A model generated the notes under the pieces. The model was given only the letters and a program-made list of their open reading frames with translations. It had not been told where the DNA came from and did no database searches. From PFJX01 sp040757575 (GTDB lineage: Bacteria; Pseudomonadota; Gammaproteobacteria; Burkholderiales; Thiobacillaceae), in NCBI GenBank assembly GCA_040757575.1, contig JBFLXA010000007.1, positions 62,001 through 126,000 on the forward strand: 64,000 bases of DNA. The letters run 5' to 3'. Of the stretch, positions 15,495 through 23,989 are shown one piece after another. Positions within the stretch are counted from its first letter, which is position 1. Each line of letters starts with the position of its first letter. Both the position numbers and the translations under genes were made by a program.

Positions 15495-16418
15495 TCAGAG
15501 CCCGGCCAGGGTTCTGACATGGGCGGCCACGCTGCGGGCCAGGGCAGACAACTCGTAGCCCCCTTCCAGAACGGAAACGATGCGGCCTTGGGCGGAAGCA
15601 TCCGCGACGGCCATGATCTGTTCAGTGACCCAGACGTAATCCGCTTCCACCAGGCCGAACTGGGCCATGTCGTCTTCACGATGGGAGTCGAACCCGGCTG
15701 AAACCAGTACCAGCTGGGGTTTGAAGGCCATCAGGGGGGGCAACATCCGGGCCTCGAAGGCGGTCCGGTACTGCTCGCCCGTGGTGCCGGCCGGCAGGGG
15801 CACATTGATGATGTGCGCGTTGCCCGAACCGGCGCCGGAGAAGGGGTAGAAGGGATGCTGGAAGCTGGAGCAGAGCATCACCCGGGGATCTGCGCTGAAG
15901 ATGGCTTCCGTGCCGTTGCCGTGGTGCACGTCGAAATCCACGATGGCCACCCGTTCCAGGCCGTGGCAGGCCAGGGCATGGGCAGCCGCCACCGCCACGT
16001 TGTTGAAGATGCAGAAACCCATGGCCTGGTTTCGGGTGGCATGGTGCCCGGGGGGGCGGCAGGCGACGAAGGCGTTGGCCACCTCCCCCAGCATGACCAG
16101 GTCCACGCCATGGATCGCCCCGCCGGCGGCATGGAGGGCCGCTTCCAGGCTATGGGGATTCATGGCCGTGTCGCCATCCAGGTGGACCAGGCCGGTTTGG
16201 GGGGAGGCGGCATGGATGGTGGCCACATAATCGGGGTCATGCACCCGTTCCAGTGCTTCCCGTCCTGCTTTTGGGGCATGGCGGTGCACCAAGTAGTCGT
16301 AAAGCCGGGCTGCATGGAGATGGTCTTCAATGGCCGTCAGGCGGGCCGGGCTTTCGGGATGCCAGGCCCCCATATCGTGCCGAAGGCAGGCGGCGTGGGT
16401 GATGTAGGCGGTATTCAT
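15495..16418 (-). CDS. histone deacetylase family protein (lysine or polyamine deacetylase)
   Basis: 307-residue zinc hydrolase of the HDAC/AcuC/acetylpolyamine amidohydrolase superfamily. Active-site features are all visible: RPPGHHA (catalytic His pair), FCIFNNVA, the zinc ligands in DFDVHHGNGT, GAGSGN, and the final Asp/Gly segment SAGFDSH and LEGGYEL. Start ATG 16418. It is transcribed divergently from a Pat-type protein acetyltransferase, 136 bases apart, so the pair could write and erase lysine acetylation. Substrate is inferred from that context; acetylpolyamine hydrolysis is the alternative. Confidence 0.9.
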   Translation of the reverse strand: MNTAYITHAACLRHDMGAWHPESPARLTAIEDHLHAARLYDYLVHRHAPKAGREALERVHDPDYVATIHAASPQTGLVHLDGDTAMNPHSLEAALHAAGGAIHGVDLVMLGEVANAFVACRPPGHHATRNQAMGFCIFNNVAVAAAHALACHGLERVAIVDFDVHHGNGTEAIFSADPRVMLCSSFQHPFYPFSGAGSGNAHIINVPLPAGTTGEQYRTAFEARMLPPLMAFKPQLVLVSAGFDSHREDDMAQFGLVEADYVWVTEQIMAVADASAQGRIVSVLEGGYELSALARSVAAHVRTLAGL

Positions 16419-16554
16419 GGGCGCGGGAGATCCTGGCCGAATGATACTTCCCCCTGCTGCGCCATTACACGCCGTGTTGCCCGGCAATCGTCATCATCTT
16501 CGGCATGAAGATTGCGTATAACGAGGGCATCCCTTTCAACAGACCTGTGCCCCC

Positions 16555-19233
16555 ATGCCCCAGCACTACCTCCACCCCTTGTTCCGCCCCGGTTCCGTTG
16601 CCGTGTTCGGCGCCAGCGACCGGCTTGATTCCGTGGCCGGCGTGATTTTCCGCAACATGCTGGAAGCCGGTTTCACGGGCCCGGTGTACCCCGTCAACCC
16701 CAAACGGGAGCAGGTACAGGGCCACACCTGTTATCCCGATGCGGCCAGCCTGCCCACCACACCGGACCTGGCCATCATCGCCACCCCGGCGGCCACCATT
16801 CCCGCCCTGCTGGACGACTGCGGCGAACGGGGCATCCGCCACGCCGTGGTGCTGTCCGCCGGCTTCCGGGAGGTGGGGGCCCAGGGCCTGGCCCTGGAAG
16901 AAGCCCTGGTGCGTACCGCCCAGGCCCGGGGCGTGCGGGTGTTGGGCCCCAACTGCCTGGGCATCCAGCGGCCGGAAATAGGCCTCAATGCCACCTTCGC
17001 CCATGCCAGCGCCCTGCCCGGCGAACTGGCCCTGGTGTCCCAGTCCGGGGCCCTGTGCACCGCCATGCTGGACTGGGCCACGTCCAACGGCATCGGCTTT
17101 TCCAGCGTCATTTCCAGCGGCGCCTCGGCAGACCTGGACTTTGGCGAGCTGCTGGATTACCTGGCCTATGATCCGTCCACCAAGGGCATCCTCATGTACA
17201 TCGAGGGCATCCGCGACGCCCGCCGGTTCATGAGCGCCCTGCGGGCCGTGTCCCGGGTAAAGCCGGTGGTGATGGTGAAGGTGGGACGCCAGGAGGCCGG
17301 GTCCCGGGCCGTGGCCTCCCACACGGGTGCCCTGGTGGGTTCCGACGCGGTGTTCGACGCCCTGGTGCGGCGGGCCGGCGTGGTGCGGGTGACCACCATC
17401 CTGCAACTGTTCGCCTGCGCCCGGGCCCTGGCCGCCCACTTCCGTCCCACGGGTAACCGCCTGGCCATCGTCACCAACGGCGGCGGCCCCGGCGTCATGG
17501 CCACGGACCTGGCGGCGGACCTGGGGGTGCGTCTGGCGGACCTGGCCCCGGCCACCCTGGAAGCCCTCAACGCCGCCCTGCCCCCCACCTGGTCCCACGG
17601 CAACCCGGTGGACATCATCGGCGATGCCGGCGCAGACCGGTACCGGGCGGCCCTGGCCGCCTGCCTGGCGGACCCGGGGGTGGACGGGGTGCTGACCATG
17701 CTCACCCCCCAGGCCATGACCCGGCCCACGGAAGCCGCCGAGGCGGTGCTGGAGGTGGCCCGGGAAGCCAGCAAGCCGGTGCTGGCCTGCTGGATGGGGG
17801 AAAGCCAGGTGGCGGAGGGCCGCAAGCGCTTCAAGGAAGCGGGCCTGCCCTACTTCAGCACGCCGGAGCCGGCGGTGGAGGTGTTCTCCTATCTCTCCAC
17901 CTTCTACGAAAACCAGCGCCAGCTGATGCAGACGCCGCCGCCCCTCACCCAGCAGGCACCGCCCGACGTGGAAGGGGCGCGGCTGATCATCGAAAGCGCC
18001 CTGGCCCAGGGCCGACACCTGTTGAGCGAGGTGGAATCCAAGGCCCTGCTGTCCGCCTTCCACATTCCCGTGGCCCAGACCAGCATCGCCCGGGACCCCA
18101 CCGAGGCCATGCTCATGGCCCAGCAGATGGGCTTCCCGGTGGCCATGAAGATCAACTCCCCCCAGGTGACCCACAAGTCTGACGTGGGCGGCGTGCGCCT
18201 GGGGCTGTCCAACGGGCCGGCCGTGCGGGCCGCCTTCGGCGCGATGATGGCCGAAGTGCGCAAGCACCTGCCCGACGCGCGCCTGGACGGGGTGGTCATC
18301 GAACCCATGGCCACCCGCCCCCACGCCCGGGAAGTGCTGGTGGGCGTGGTCACGGACCCGGTGCTGGGCCCGGTGATCGCCTTCGGCGCGGGGGGCGTGG
18401 ACGTGGAGGCCTTCCAGGACCGGGCCGTATCCCTGCCCCCCCTGAACCGGGAACTGGCCCAGGACCTGATCCGCCGCACCCGGGCGGCCAAGCTGCTGGG
18501 AGCCTTCCGCAACCGCCCGCCGGCCAACATGGAGGCCCTGGAGAACATCTTGCTGCGGGTGTCCGAAATGGTTTGCGAACTGCCCTGGATTGCCGAACTG
18601 GACATCAACCCCCTGCTGGTGGACGCCCAGGGTGGCCTGGCGGCCGACGCCCGGGTGGTCATAGCCGCCCGCACCCCCGGCGCAGACCGCTACGACCACA
18701 TGGCCATCCACCCCTACCCCAGCCAGCTGGTCAGCCGCTGGCAACTCCCCGACGGGCTGGACGTGACCATCCGCCCAATCCGCCCGGAAGACGCCCAGAT
18801 CACCCAGGACTTCGTGCGGGGCCTGTCGGAAGAGGCCAAGTATTTCCGCTTCATGGATGCGGTGCGGGAACTGTCCCCCAGCCAGCTGGCACGGCTGACC
18901 GAGATCGACTACGACCGGGAGATGGCCCTGCTGATGGTGGCCCAGATGGAAGGCCGGGAAGTGGAAATGGGCGTGGCCCGCTACGCCACGGACCCGGACC
19001 GGACCACTGCGGAATTCGCCCTGGTAGTAGACGACCGCTGGCAGCACCAGGGGGTGGCCCACAAACTCATGAACGCCCTTATCGACGTGGCCCGTTCCCG
19101 GGGGGTGAAGACCTTCGAAGGCGAAGTGCTGAAGGCCAACCACAAGATGCTGCACCTGGTGGAAGGACTGGGCTTCCGCATCGACACCCACCCGGAAGAC
19201 GGCAATCTCAAACGGGTGACCCGAGCCCTGTGA
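16555..19233 (+). CDS. Pat-type protein lysine acetyltransferase (acyl-CoA synthetase-like plus GNAT)
   Basis: 892-residue fusion. Residues 1-460 form the CoA-binding and succinyl-CoA-ligase-like domains of NDP-forming acyl-CoA synthetases (VAVFGASDR, then TNGGGPGVMATDLAADLG); residues 480-700 are an ATP-grasp domain (FPVAMKINSPQVTHKSDVGG, VVIEPMA, AFGAGGVDVEAF, ELDINPLLVD); residues 735-890 are a GNAT domain (DVTIRPIRPED, VVDDRWQHQGVAHKLMNALI). This is the PatZ/YfiQ layout, an enzyme that acetylates lysines, e.g. of acetyl-CoA synthetase. His256 in the SHTG motif, the phospho-acceptor of active NDP-forming synthetases, is present, so residual synthetase activity cannot be excluded. Divergent from the deacetylase gene. 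Confidence 0.9.
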   Translation: MPQHYLHPLFRPGSVAVFGASDRLDSVAGVIFRNMLEAGFTGPVYPVNPKREQVQGHTCYPDAASLPTTPDLAIIATPAATIPALLDDCGERGIRHAVVLSAGFREVGAQGLALEEALVRTAQARGVRVLGPNCLGIQRPEIGLNATFAHASALPGELALVSQSGALCTAMLDWATSNGIGFSSVISSGASADLDFGELLDYLAYDPSTKGILMYIEGIRDARRFMSALRAVSRVKPVVMVKVGRQEAGSRAVASHTGALVGSDAVFDALVRRAGVVRVTTILQLFACARALAAHFRPTGNRLAIVTNGGGPGVMATDLAADLGVRLADLAPATLEALNAALPPTWSHGNPVDIIGDAGADRYRAALAACLADPGVDGVLTMLTPQAMTRPTEAAEAVLEVAREASKPVLACWMGESQVAEGRKRFKEAGLPYFSTPEPAVEVFSYLSTFYENQRQLMQTPPPLTQQAPPDVEGARLIIESALAQGRHLLSEVESKALLSAFHIPVAQTSIARDPTEAMLMAQQMGFPVAMKINSPQVTHKSDVGGVRLGLSNGPAVRAAFGAMMAEVRKHLPDARLDGVVIEPMATRPHAREVLVGVVTDPVLGPVIAFGAGGVDVEAFQDRAVSLPPLNRELAQDLIRRTRAAKLLGAFRNRPPANMEALENILLRVSEMVCELPWIAELDINPLLVDAQGGLAADARVVIAARTPGADRYDHMAIHPYPSQLVSRWQLPDGLDVTIRPIRPEDAQITQDFVRGLSEEAKYFRFMDAVRELSPSQLARLTEIDYDREMALLMVAQMEGREVEMGVARYATDPDRTTAEFALVVDDRWQHQGVAHKLMNALIDVARSRGVKTFEGEVLKANHKMLHLVEGLGFRIDTHPEDGNLKRVTRAL

Positions 19234-19266
19234 CCCCCCGCCCCGGGGTTATGAAGTTTCGGACAC

Positions 19267-20460
19267 TCAAACCGAGGCCAGGGCCTGTTCCAGGTCCGCC
19301 AGCAAGTCCTCTGCGTCTTCCAGGCCAACGGAAAGCCGCACCAGGCCTTCGGCGATGAAGTGGCTTGCCCGTTCCTCCGGGGTGTAGGTGGCGTGGGTCA
19401 TGCTGGCCGGATGCTGGGCCAGGCTTTCCGCGTCCCCCAGGCTCACGGCCCGGGTGAACAGGCCCAGGGCATCCATGAACCGCCGGCCGGCGTCAATGCC
19501 GTCTTTCAGTTCAAAGGCCACCATGCCGCCGGGCCGGGCCATCTGGCGCCGGGCCAGGTCGTATTGGGGGAAGCTTTCCAGGCCGGGGTAATGCACCACC
19601 GCCACCTTCGGGTGTCCTGCCAGGAAACCGGCCACCCGGGCGGCGCTGTCGCTGTGGCGTTCCATGCGCAGGGCCAGGGTCTTCAGGCCCCGCAGCACCA
19701 GAAAGGCATCCTGGGAGGACATCACCGCCCCGGTCATGTCTTTCACTCCCTGAAAGCGCACCTGGTCCAGGACTTCTTTCGGCCCCACCACAGCGCCGGC
19801 CAGCAGGTCGCCGTGGCCCCCCAGGTATTTGGTGGCAGAGTGCACGACAAAATCCGCCCCCAGTTCGATGGGACGTTGCAGGTAAGGCGTGCAATAGGTG
19901 TTGTCCACCACGGTCACCGCACCGTGGCGCCGGACGATGGCGGCCACGGCGGCGATATCCACCAGGCGCATGTTGGGGTTGGCGGGGCTTTCGAAGAACA
20001 CCACCTTGGTGGCCGGCGTCAGGGCGGCTTCCAGGTTGGCTGGATCGCTCAGGTCCACGTGAGTGACCTTGACGCCGAATTTTGAGAGGCCGTGGTTGAG
20101 GAAGGCAAAGGTGCAGCCGTACAGGGTCTTGTCGGCGATGACCTCGTCCCCGGCTGCCAGCAGGGTCCACAACAGAGATGTGGTGGCCCCCTGGCCGGAA
20201 GCCGTCACCACGCAGGCTTCGCCCCCTTCCAGGCTGGCCAGGCGTGCTTCCAGCAGGGCGGTGGTAGGATTGCCCACCCGGGAATAGACAAAGCCTTCCT
20301 GGTCCCCGGCGAACCGGGCGCTGCCGTCCGCCGTGGTGGGGAAGGTGTAGGTGGAACTCAGGTAGATGGGGGGATTCAGGGCACCGGGGCCGGCGTAGGC
20401 GTCATAGCCCAGATGGATGGCCCGGGTGGAAAATCCCTGGGTTTTGTGGTTATTTGACAT
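19267..20460 (-). CDS. methionine gamma-lyase (PLP-dependent)
   Basis: 397-residue enzyme of the Cys/Met metabolism PLP family, cleaving methionine to methanethiol, 2-oxobutyrate and ammonia. The TLYGCTFAFLNHG segment carries the Cys (Cys116 in the Pseudomonas putida enzyme) typical of methionine gamma-lyase, and the PLP lysine is in HSATKYLGGHGD. ESPANPNMRLVDI and VVDNTYCTPYLQRP also follow that enzyme closely. An O-acetyl/succinylhomoserine sulfhydrylase or cystathionine gamma-lyase is the alternative, less likely because of the YGC motif. Start ATG 20460 has AAGG 6 bases upstream. It lies 77 bases downstream of cysG on the same strand and may be read with it. Confidence 0.82.
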   Translation of the reverse strand: MSNNHKTQGFSTRAIHLGYDAYAGPGALNPPIYLSSTYTFPTTADGSARFAGDQEGFVYSRVGNPTTALLEARLASLEGGEACVVTASGQGATTSLLWTLLAAGDEVIADKTLYGCTFAFLNHGLSKFGVKVTHVDLSDPANLEAALTPATKVVFFESPANPNMRLVDIAAVAAIVRRHGAVTVVDNTYCTPYLQRPIELGADFVVHSATKYLGGHGDLLAGAVVGPKEVLDQVRFQGVKDMTGAVMSSQDAFLVLRGLKTLALRMERHSDSAARVAGFLAGHPKVAVVHYPGLESFPQYDLARRQMARPGGMVAFELKDGIDAGRRFMDALGLFTRAVSLGDAESLAQHPASMTHATYTPEERASHFIAEGLVRLSVGLEDAEDLLADLEQALASV

Positions 20461-20537
20461 GGCAAACCTTGTAGCTGAAAAAAGGGCGGACATGAAGTCC
20501 GCCCCGATTGTCCTGGGCTTGATTCGGAATCAGGGAT

Positions 20538-21983
20538 TCAGTGTTCCAGGGATGCCGGCTTGTCCAGGGGCGTATGCCAGTGGTCGTCGTCCGCCGGTTC
20601 CGGGTGGAACCAGTTGAGCTTGGCATGCAGGCTCACCACGCTGCCGACGATGATCAGGGTGGGGGGCTTCAGTTCCGCCTGGGCGGCCAGGGCCGGCAGG
20701 GTGTCCAGGGTACCGGTGACGGTCTTCTGGTTCAGGGTGGTGCCCTGCTGGACGATGGCCATGGGGGTATCGCCAGGCATGCCGTGCTTCTTCATCTGCT
20801 CGCACAGGGTCACCAGACCCTTCAGGCCCATGTAGATGACGATGGTCTGGCGGGGCCGGCAGAGCATGTCCCAGTCCAGGTCCATGGTGCCGTCCTTGAG
20901 GTGGCCGGTGACCAGGATGAGGGCCTGGGCGTGGTCCCGGTGGGTGAGCGGGATGCCGGCGTAGGAGGCCACCCCCGCCGCCGCCGTCACCGCCGGCACC
21001 ACCTGGAAGGGCACGCCATGTTCCCGCAGGGTTTCGATTTCCTCGCCGCCGCGGCCGAAGATGAACGGATCGCCCCCCTTCAGGCGCAACACCCGCTTGC
21101 CTTCCTGGGCCAGACGCACCAGCACCATGTTGATCTCGTCCTGGGGCACCGCATGGTTGTCCCGCTCCTTGCCCACGTAGAGCCGGTCCGCGTCCCGGCG
21201 GCACATGTCCAGGATGGGGGGCGACACCAGGCGGTCATAGACCACCACGTCCGCCTGCTGCATGAGCCGCAGGGCGCGGAAGGTGAGCAGATCCGGGTTG
21301 CCCGGGCCGGCGCCCACCAGATAGACCTCGCCCACGGCGGGGGCGTTTTCCTCGGCCTTCAGCATGGCTTGCAGGCTGGCCTCCGCTTCCTGCTCCCGGC
21401 CGGAGAACACCATCTCGGCAATGGGGGACAGGAAGGCCTTTTCCCAGAACTTGCGCCGCTCCGAGGTGGTCTTGAACTTGGCCCGCACCGCCTGCTTGAA
21501 TCGCCCTGCCAGGGCGGCCAAACGGCCGTAGCCGGCGGGAATGAGGGTTTCCAGGCGGGCCCGCAGCAGGCGGGACAGCACCGGTGCCTCGCCCCCGCTG
21601 GACACGGCCACCATGACCGGGGAACGATCGATGATGGAGGGCATGATGAAGGAGCAGACCTCGGGCTTGTCCACCACATTGACGGGGATGTGACGGGCCC
21701 GGGCCGCATCGTGGACCGCCTTGTCCAGGCTCTCGTCCTCGCTGGCAGCGAACACCACGTCCATGCCGTCCAAGTGGGCGTCGGTGAAGGCCGACTGGAC
21801 ATGGATCAGCCGGTCGGTGCCGGACAACTCGGCGAAAGCCGGGACCAGGGGTTCAGCGGAAACCGCGGTGACCCAGGCGCCGGCATTGAGCATCAGGGCC
21901 GCCTTGCGGGCGGCGGTATCGCCACCGCCCACCACCAGGCCCTTGCGGCCCCGCAGATCGAGAAAAATGGGTAAGTAGTCCAT
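20538..21983 (-). CDS. cysG: siroheme synthase (uroporphyrinogen-III methyltransferase / precorrin-2 dehydrogenase and ferrochelatase)
   Basis: 481-residue trifunctional CysG. Residues 1-215 form the dehydrogenase/ferrochelatase domain (LVVGGGDTAARKA NAD motif, ASEDESLDKAV, VNVVDKPEVCSFIMPSI), residues 220-470 the SUMT methyltransferase domain (EVYLVGAGPGNPDLLT, RLKGGDPFIFGRGGEE, GIPLTHRD). It makes siroheme, the cofactor of DsrA and DsrB, from uroporphyrinogen III, which explains its place at the tail of the dsr genes. ATG 21983 starts MDYLPIFLDLRG; no clear Shine-Dalgarno is visible. The 111-base gap to the dsrR-like gene holds a G-rich tandem repeat. Confidence 0.96.
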   Translation of the reverse strand: MDYLPIFLDLRGRKGLVVGGGDTAARKAALMLNAGAWVTAVSAEPLVPAFAELSGTDRLIHVQSAFTDAHLDGMDVVFAASEDESLDKAVHDAARARHIPVNVVDKPEVCSFIMPSIIDRSPVMVAVSSGGEAPVLSRLLRARLETLIPAGYGRLAALAGRFKQAVRAKFKTTSERRKFWEKAFLSPIAEMVFSGREQEAEASLQAMLKAEENAPAVGEVYLVGAGPGNPDLLTFRALRLMQQADVVVYDRLVSPPILDMCRRDADRLYVGKERDNHAVPQDEINMVLVRLAQEGKRVLRLKGGDPFIFGRGGEEIETLREHGVPFQVVPAVTAAAGVASYAGIPLTHRDHAQALILVTGHLKDGTMDLDWDMLCRPRQTIVIYMGLKGLVTLCEQMKKHGMPGDTPMAIVQQGTTLNQKTVTGTLDTLPALAAQAELKPPTLIIVGSVVSLHAKLNWFHPEPADDDHWHTPLDKPASLEH

Positions 21984-22060
21984 GGTTTTAGTGGGTGAAG
22001 GGTGAAGAGACCGCACCTGCGGCGCTCAAGGGAGAAGGGTTAAGGCGCTCGGTTTTACCC

Positions 22061-22083
22061 TTCCCCCTTCCCCCTTCCCCCTT
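22061..22083 (-). repeat. 7-bp tandem repeat forming a G-quadruplex motif upstream of cysG
   Basis: Plus strand is TTCCCCC three times (22061-22081) plus TTC after CCC. On the minus, coding strand for cysG and dsrR, this reads four G-runs separated by AA, a compact four-tract G-quadruplex pattern, placed about 80 bases ahead of the cysG start. Confidence 0.7.
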
Positions 22084-22094
22084 CACGAATTTCC

Positions 22095-22457
22095 TCAGCT
22101 GCCGCAGCCGCCGGAACCACATCCGCCACCACCGCCGCCGGACCCGCAACCACCGGAGCCACAGCCGCCGCCGGTGCTGGCCTTCATGAACACGAAGCGG
22201 GATTCCCCGGGGCTCACTTCGGCAAAGTCGATGGTTACATCGTCCAGCATGGGGGCGGACTGGCTGTTGACCAGCAGAGTCACGCCCCAGGAGTCCACGG
22301 CAGCATCGTTGTCCCGCTCGTCATCGAAACCCATGCCGAATTCCAGCATGCCCGCGTCGTTGACGCGGGCGGCAATGCGCAGGGCCATGTTTTCGGCACC
22401 GGCGTCCTTCTGGGCTGCACGAACCTGGTCGGCGGCTTCTTTGGTCAAACTGATCAT
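22095..22457 (-). CDS. dsrR: DsrR-like A-type iron-sulfur carrier family protein with Gly/Cys tail
   Basis: 120-residue protein of the HesB/IscA fold (ISLTKEAADQVRAA, ALRIAARVNDAGMLEFGMGFDDE, LLVNSQSAPMLDDVTIDF). The first conserved Cys of true A-type carriers (in GCSG) is missing, as in DsrR of Allochromatium, where the protein is needed for dsr expression rather than cluster delivery. The C-terminus is odd: about 25 residues of Gly, Ser and four Cys in a repeated CGSGGCGS pattern. Start ATG 22457 has AAAGGA 6 bases ahead; an ATG at 22463 is possible. It follows dsrN with overlap avoided by only 41 bases. Assignment as DsrR rests on gene order and fold. Confidence 0.72.
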   Translation of the reverse strand: MISLTKEAADQVRAAQKDAGAENMALRIAARVNDAGMLEFGMGFDDERDNDAAVDSWGVTLLVNSQSAPMLDDVTIDFAEVSPGESRFVFMKASTGGGCGSGGCGSGGGGGGCGSGGCGS

Positions 22458-22498
22458 GTTCATTCCTTTCTCAGGTGTGCGTAGGGGTGCACGTTGCG

Positions 22499-23914
22499 TC
22501 ACGCGACCTTGCGGGCCGCCTCTTGTTGCAGTCGATGGCCCCGGACCTTATCCAGGAAGGGACCAATCCATCCTTGCGGCCCGCTGCCCCGTCGATGGCA
22601 GTAGCTGGCCAGCAAATTCTTGTACACAAAACCATCCTGCCCCGGCTCGATACCTGCGCCCCGCAACACACGGTAGGCATAGGTAAGGCCGGCCGGCAGG
22701 TTTTCCAGATGGGAGTAGTGAAATTCGTGGGCCGGAACCGGTGCCGCCTGGGGAGACCAGGGTGAGCTTTCGGTTTCCTCCAATAGGGCATAACCCCGGC
22801 CCACAGGCCTTTTGCCCATGACCACGTCGCCCGGCACCACACCCACCATGTCCTGGCGACGTTCGTCCCAGTTCAGGGAACGGGACAGATACATGAGGCC
22901 GCCACATTCGGCGTAGACCGGCAGGCCCTGCTCCACGCGCTGACGGATATGGGTCCGCAAGGACTGATTGGCTGCCAGGGCTTCCATGAACATTTCCGGG
23001 AAGCCGCCGCCGATCACCAGTCCATCGCAGTCCGGCAAACTGCTGTCCCTCAGGGTGTCCAGGGGCACCAGGGTGGCCCCCGCGTCCCGCAGGGCATCCA
23101 GATCCTCCTGGTAATAGAAGCCAAAGGCCCGGTCCTGGGCATAGGCCAGGCGTAAACCCTGGGCTGGGGCAGTCCCCTCCACAGCCGTCAGCCTGGATGC
23201 GGTGGATGCCGGGACACCCGCCTTGGCGTTCTCCGCCAGGGCCAGCAGGCCGTCCAGATCCACCTGGGCACCCACCTTGCGGGCGATGGCCTCGATGCGC
23301 TGTTCCGCTTCAGCGGATTCATTGCCAGGCATCAGGCCCAGATGACGTTCGACGATGGCCATGTCCTCATCCATGCGCACGGCGCCCAGCACCCGCACCT
23401 CCGTGTAGCGTTCCAGGGCAGCCCGCAGTTTGGACTCATGGCGGGGGCCTCCCACCTTGTTGAGGATGACCCCGGCAATGTTCACGTCCCGGTCAAAGGC
23501 CTGATAGCCCAGCACCAGGGGCGCCACGCCCCGGGTCATGCCCTGGCAATCCAGCACCAGCACCACCGGGGCCCCCAGCAGTTTGGCCATGGCCCCATTG
23601 CTGTCGGTACCTTCCGGGTCCATGCCGTCGTACAGCCCCTTGTTGCCCTCGATCAGGCTGATATCCGCAGAACCAGCCTGACGGCTGAAGAGGTCGCCGA
23701 TCTCCTCCCGGGACATCATGTGGAAGTCCAGGTTGTAGCTGGGCCGGCCAGAGGCCAGGCCGTGCCAGATGGGGTCGATGTAATCCGGCCCCTTCTTGAA
23801 GGCCTGCACCGCCAGGCCCCGGTTTCTCAGGGCACGGCACAAGCCCAGGGAAACCGTGGTTTTCCCTGAGGATTTGTGGGCGGCTGAGATATACAGACGG
23901 GGCAAATGGGCCAT
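22499..23914 (-). CDS. dsrN: DsrN, siroheme amidase (CobB/CbiA family)
   Basis: 471-residue ATP-dependent glutamine amidotransferase of the cobyrinic acid a,c-diamide synthase family; in dsr operons DsrN amidates siroheme to the amide form used by DsrAB. N-terminal ATPase domain with P-loop SAAHKSSGKTTVSLGL (residues 10-25) and KGPDYIDPIWH; C-terminal glutaminase domain with the catalytic Cys in PVYAECGGLMYL and the late His in HEFHYSHLE. ATG 23914 follows a strong terminator by only 22 bases and has no evident ribosome-binding site, so its expression depends on read-through or a promoter I cannot identify. Confidence 0.92.
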   Translation of the reverse strand: MAHLPRLYISAAHKSSGKTTVSLGLCRALRNRGLAVQAFKKGPDYIDPIWHGLASGRPSYNLDFHMMSREEIGDLFSRQAGSADISLIEGNKGLYDGMDPEGTDSNGAMAKLLGAPVVLVLDCQGMTRGVAPLVLGYQAFDRDVNIAGVILNKVGGPRHESKLRAALERYTEVRVLGAVRMDEDMAIVERHLGLMPGNESAEAEQRIEAIARKVGAQVDLDGLLALAENAKAGVPASTASRLTAVEGTAPAQGLRLAYAQDRAFGFYYQEDLDALRDAGATLVPLDTLRDSSLPDCDGLVIGGGFPEMFMEALAANQSLRTHIRQRVEQGLPVYAECGGLMYLSRSLNWDERRQDMVGVVPGDVVMGKRPVGRGYALLEETESSPWSPQAAPVPAHEFHYSHLENLPAGLTYAYRVLRGAGIEPGQDGFVYKNLLASYCHRRGSGPQGWIGPFLDKVRGHRLQQEAARKVA

Positions 23915-23935
23915 GGGCGGATTTTAACGTGCAAA

Positions 23936-23970
23936 AACAAAAAGCCGACTAATTTTGTCGGCTTTTTGTT
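23936..23970. terminator. Rho-independent terminator between dsrP and dsrN
   Basis: AACAAAAAGCCGAC (23936-23949) pairs with GTCGGCTTTTTGTT (23957-23970) around a 7-base loop. In the leftward direction of the dsr operon the stem is followed by a T-rich tract, so transcription should stop before dsrN at least in part. The structure is symmetric enough to work in both directions. Confidence 0.9.
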
Positions 23971-23989
23971 TTGTTTGCCGCGACGTTGT

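Noticed and set aside
16465..19191. About 900-codon open frame on the minus strand opposite the acetyltransferase gene
   Set aside because: Reverse-frame shadow of a well-supported gene with strong codon bias; composition rich in Gly, His, Gln and Val without domains.
22061..22083. Short tandem repeat as a CRISPR or VNTR array
   Set aside because: Unit of only 7 bases in just over three copies and no spacers; best described as a G-rich motif.
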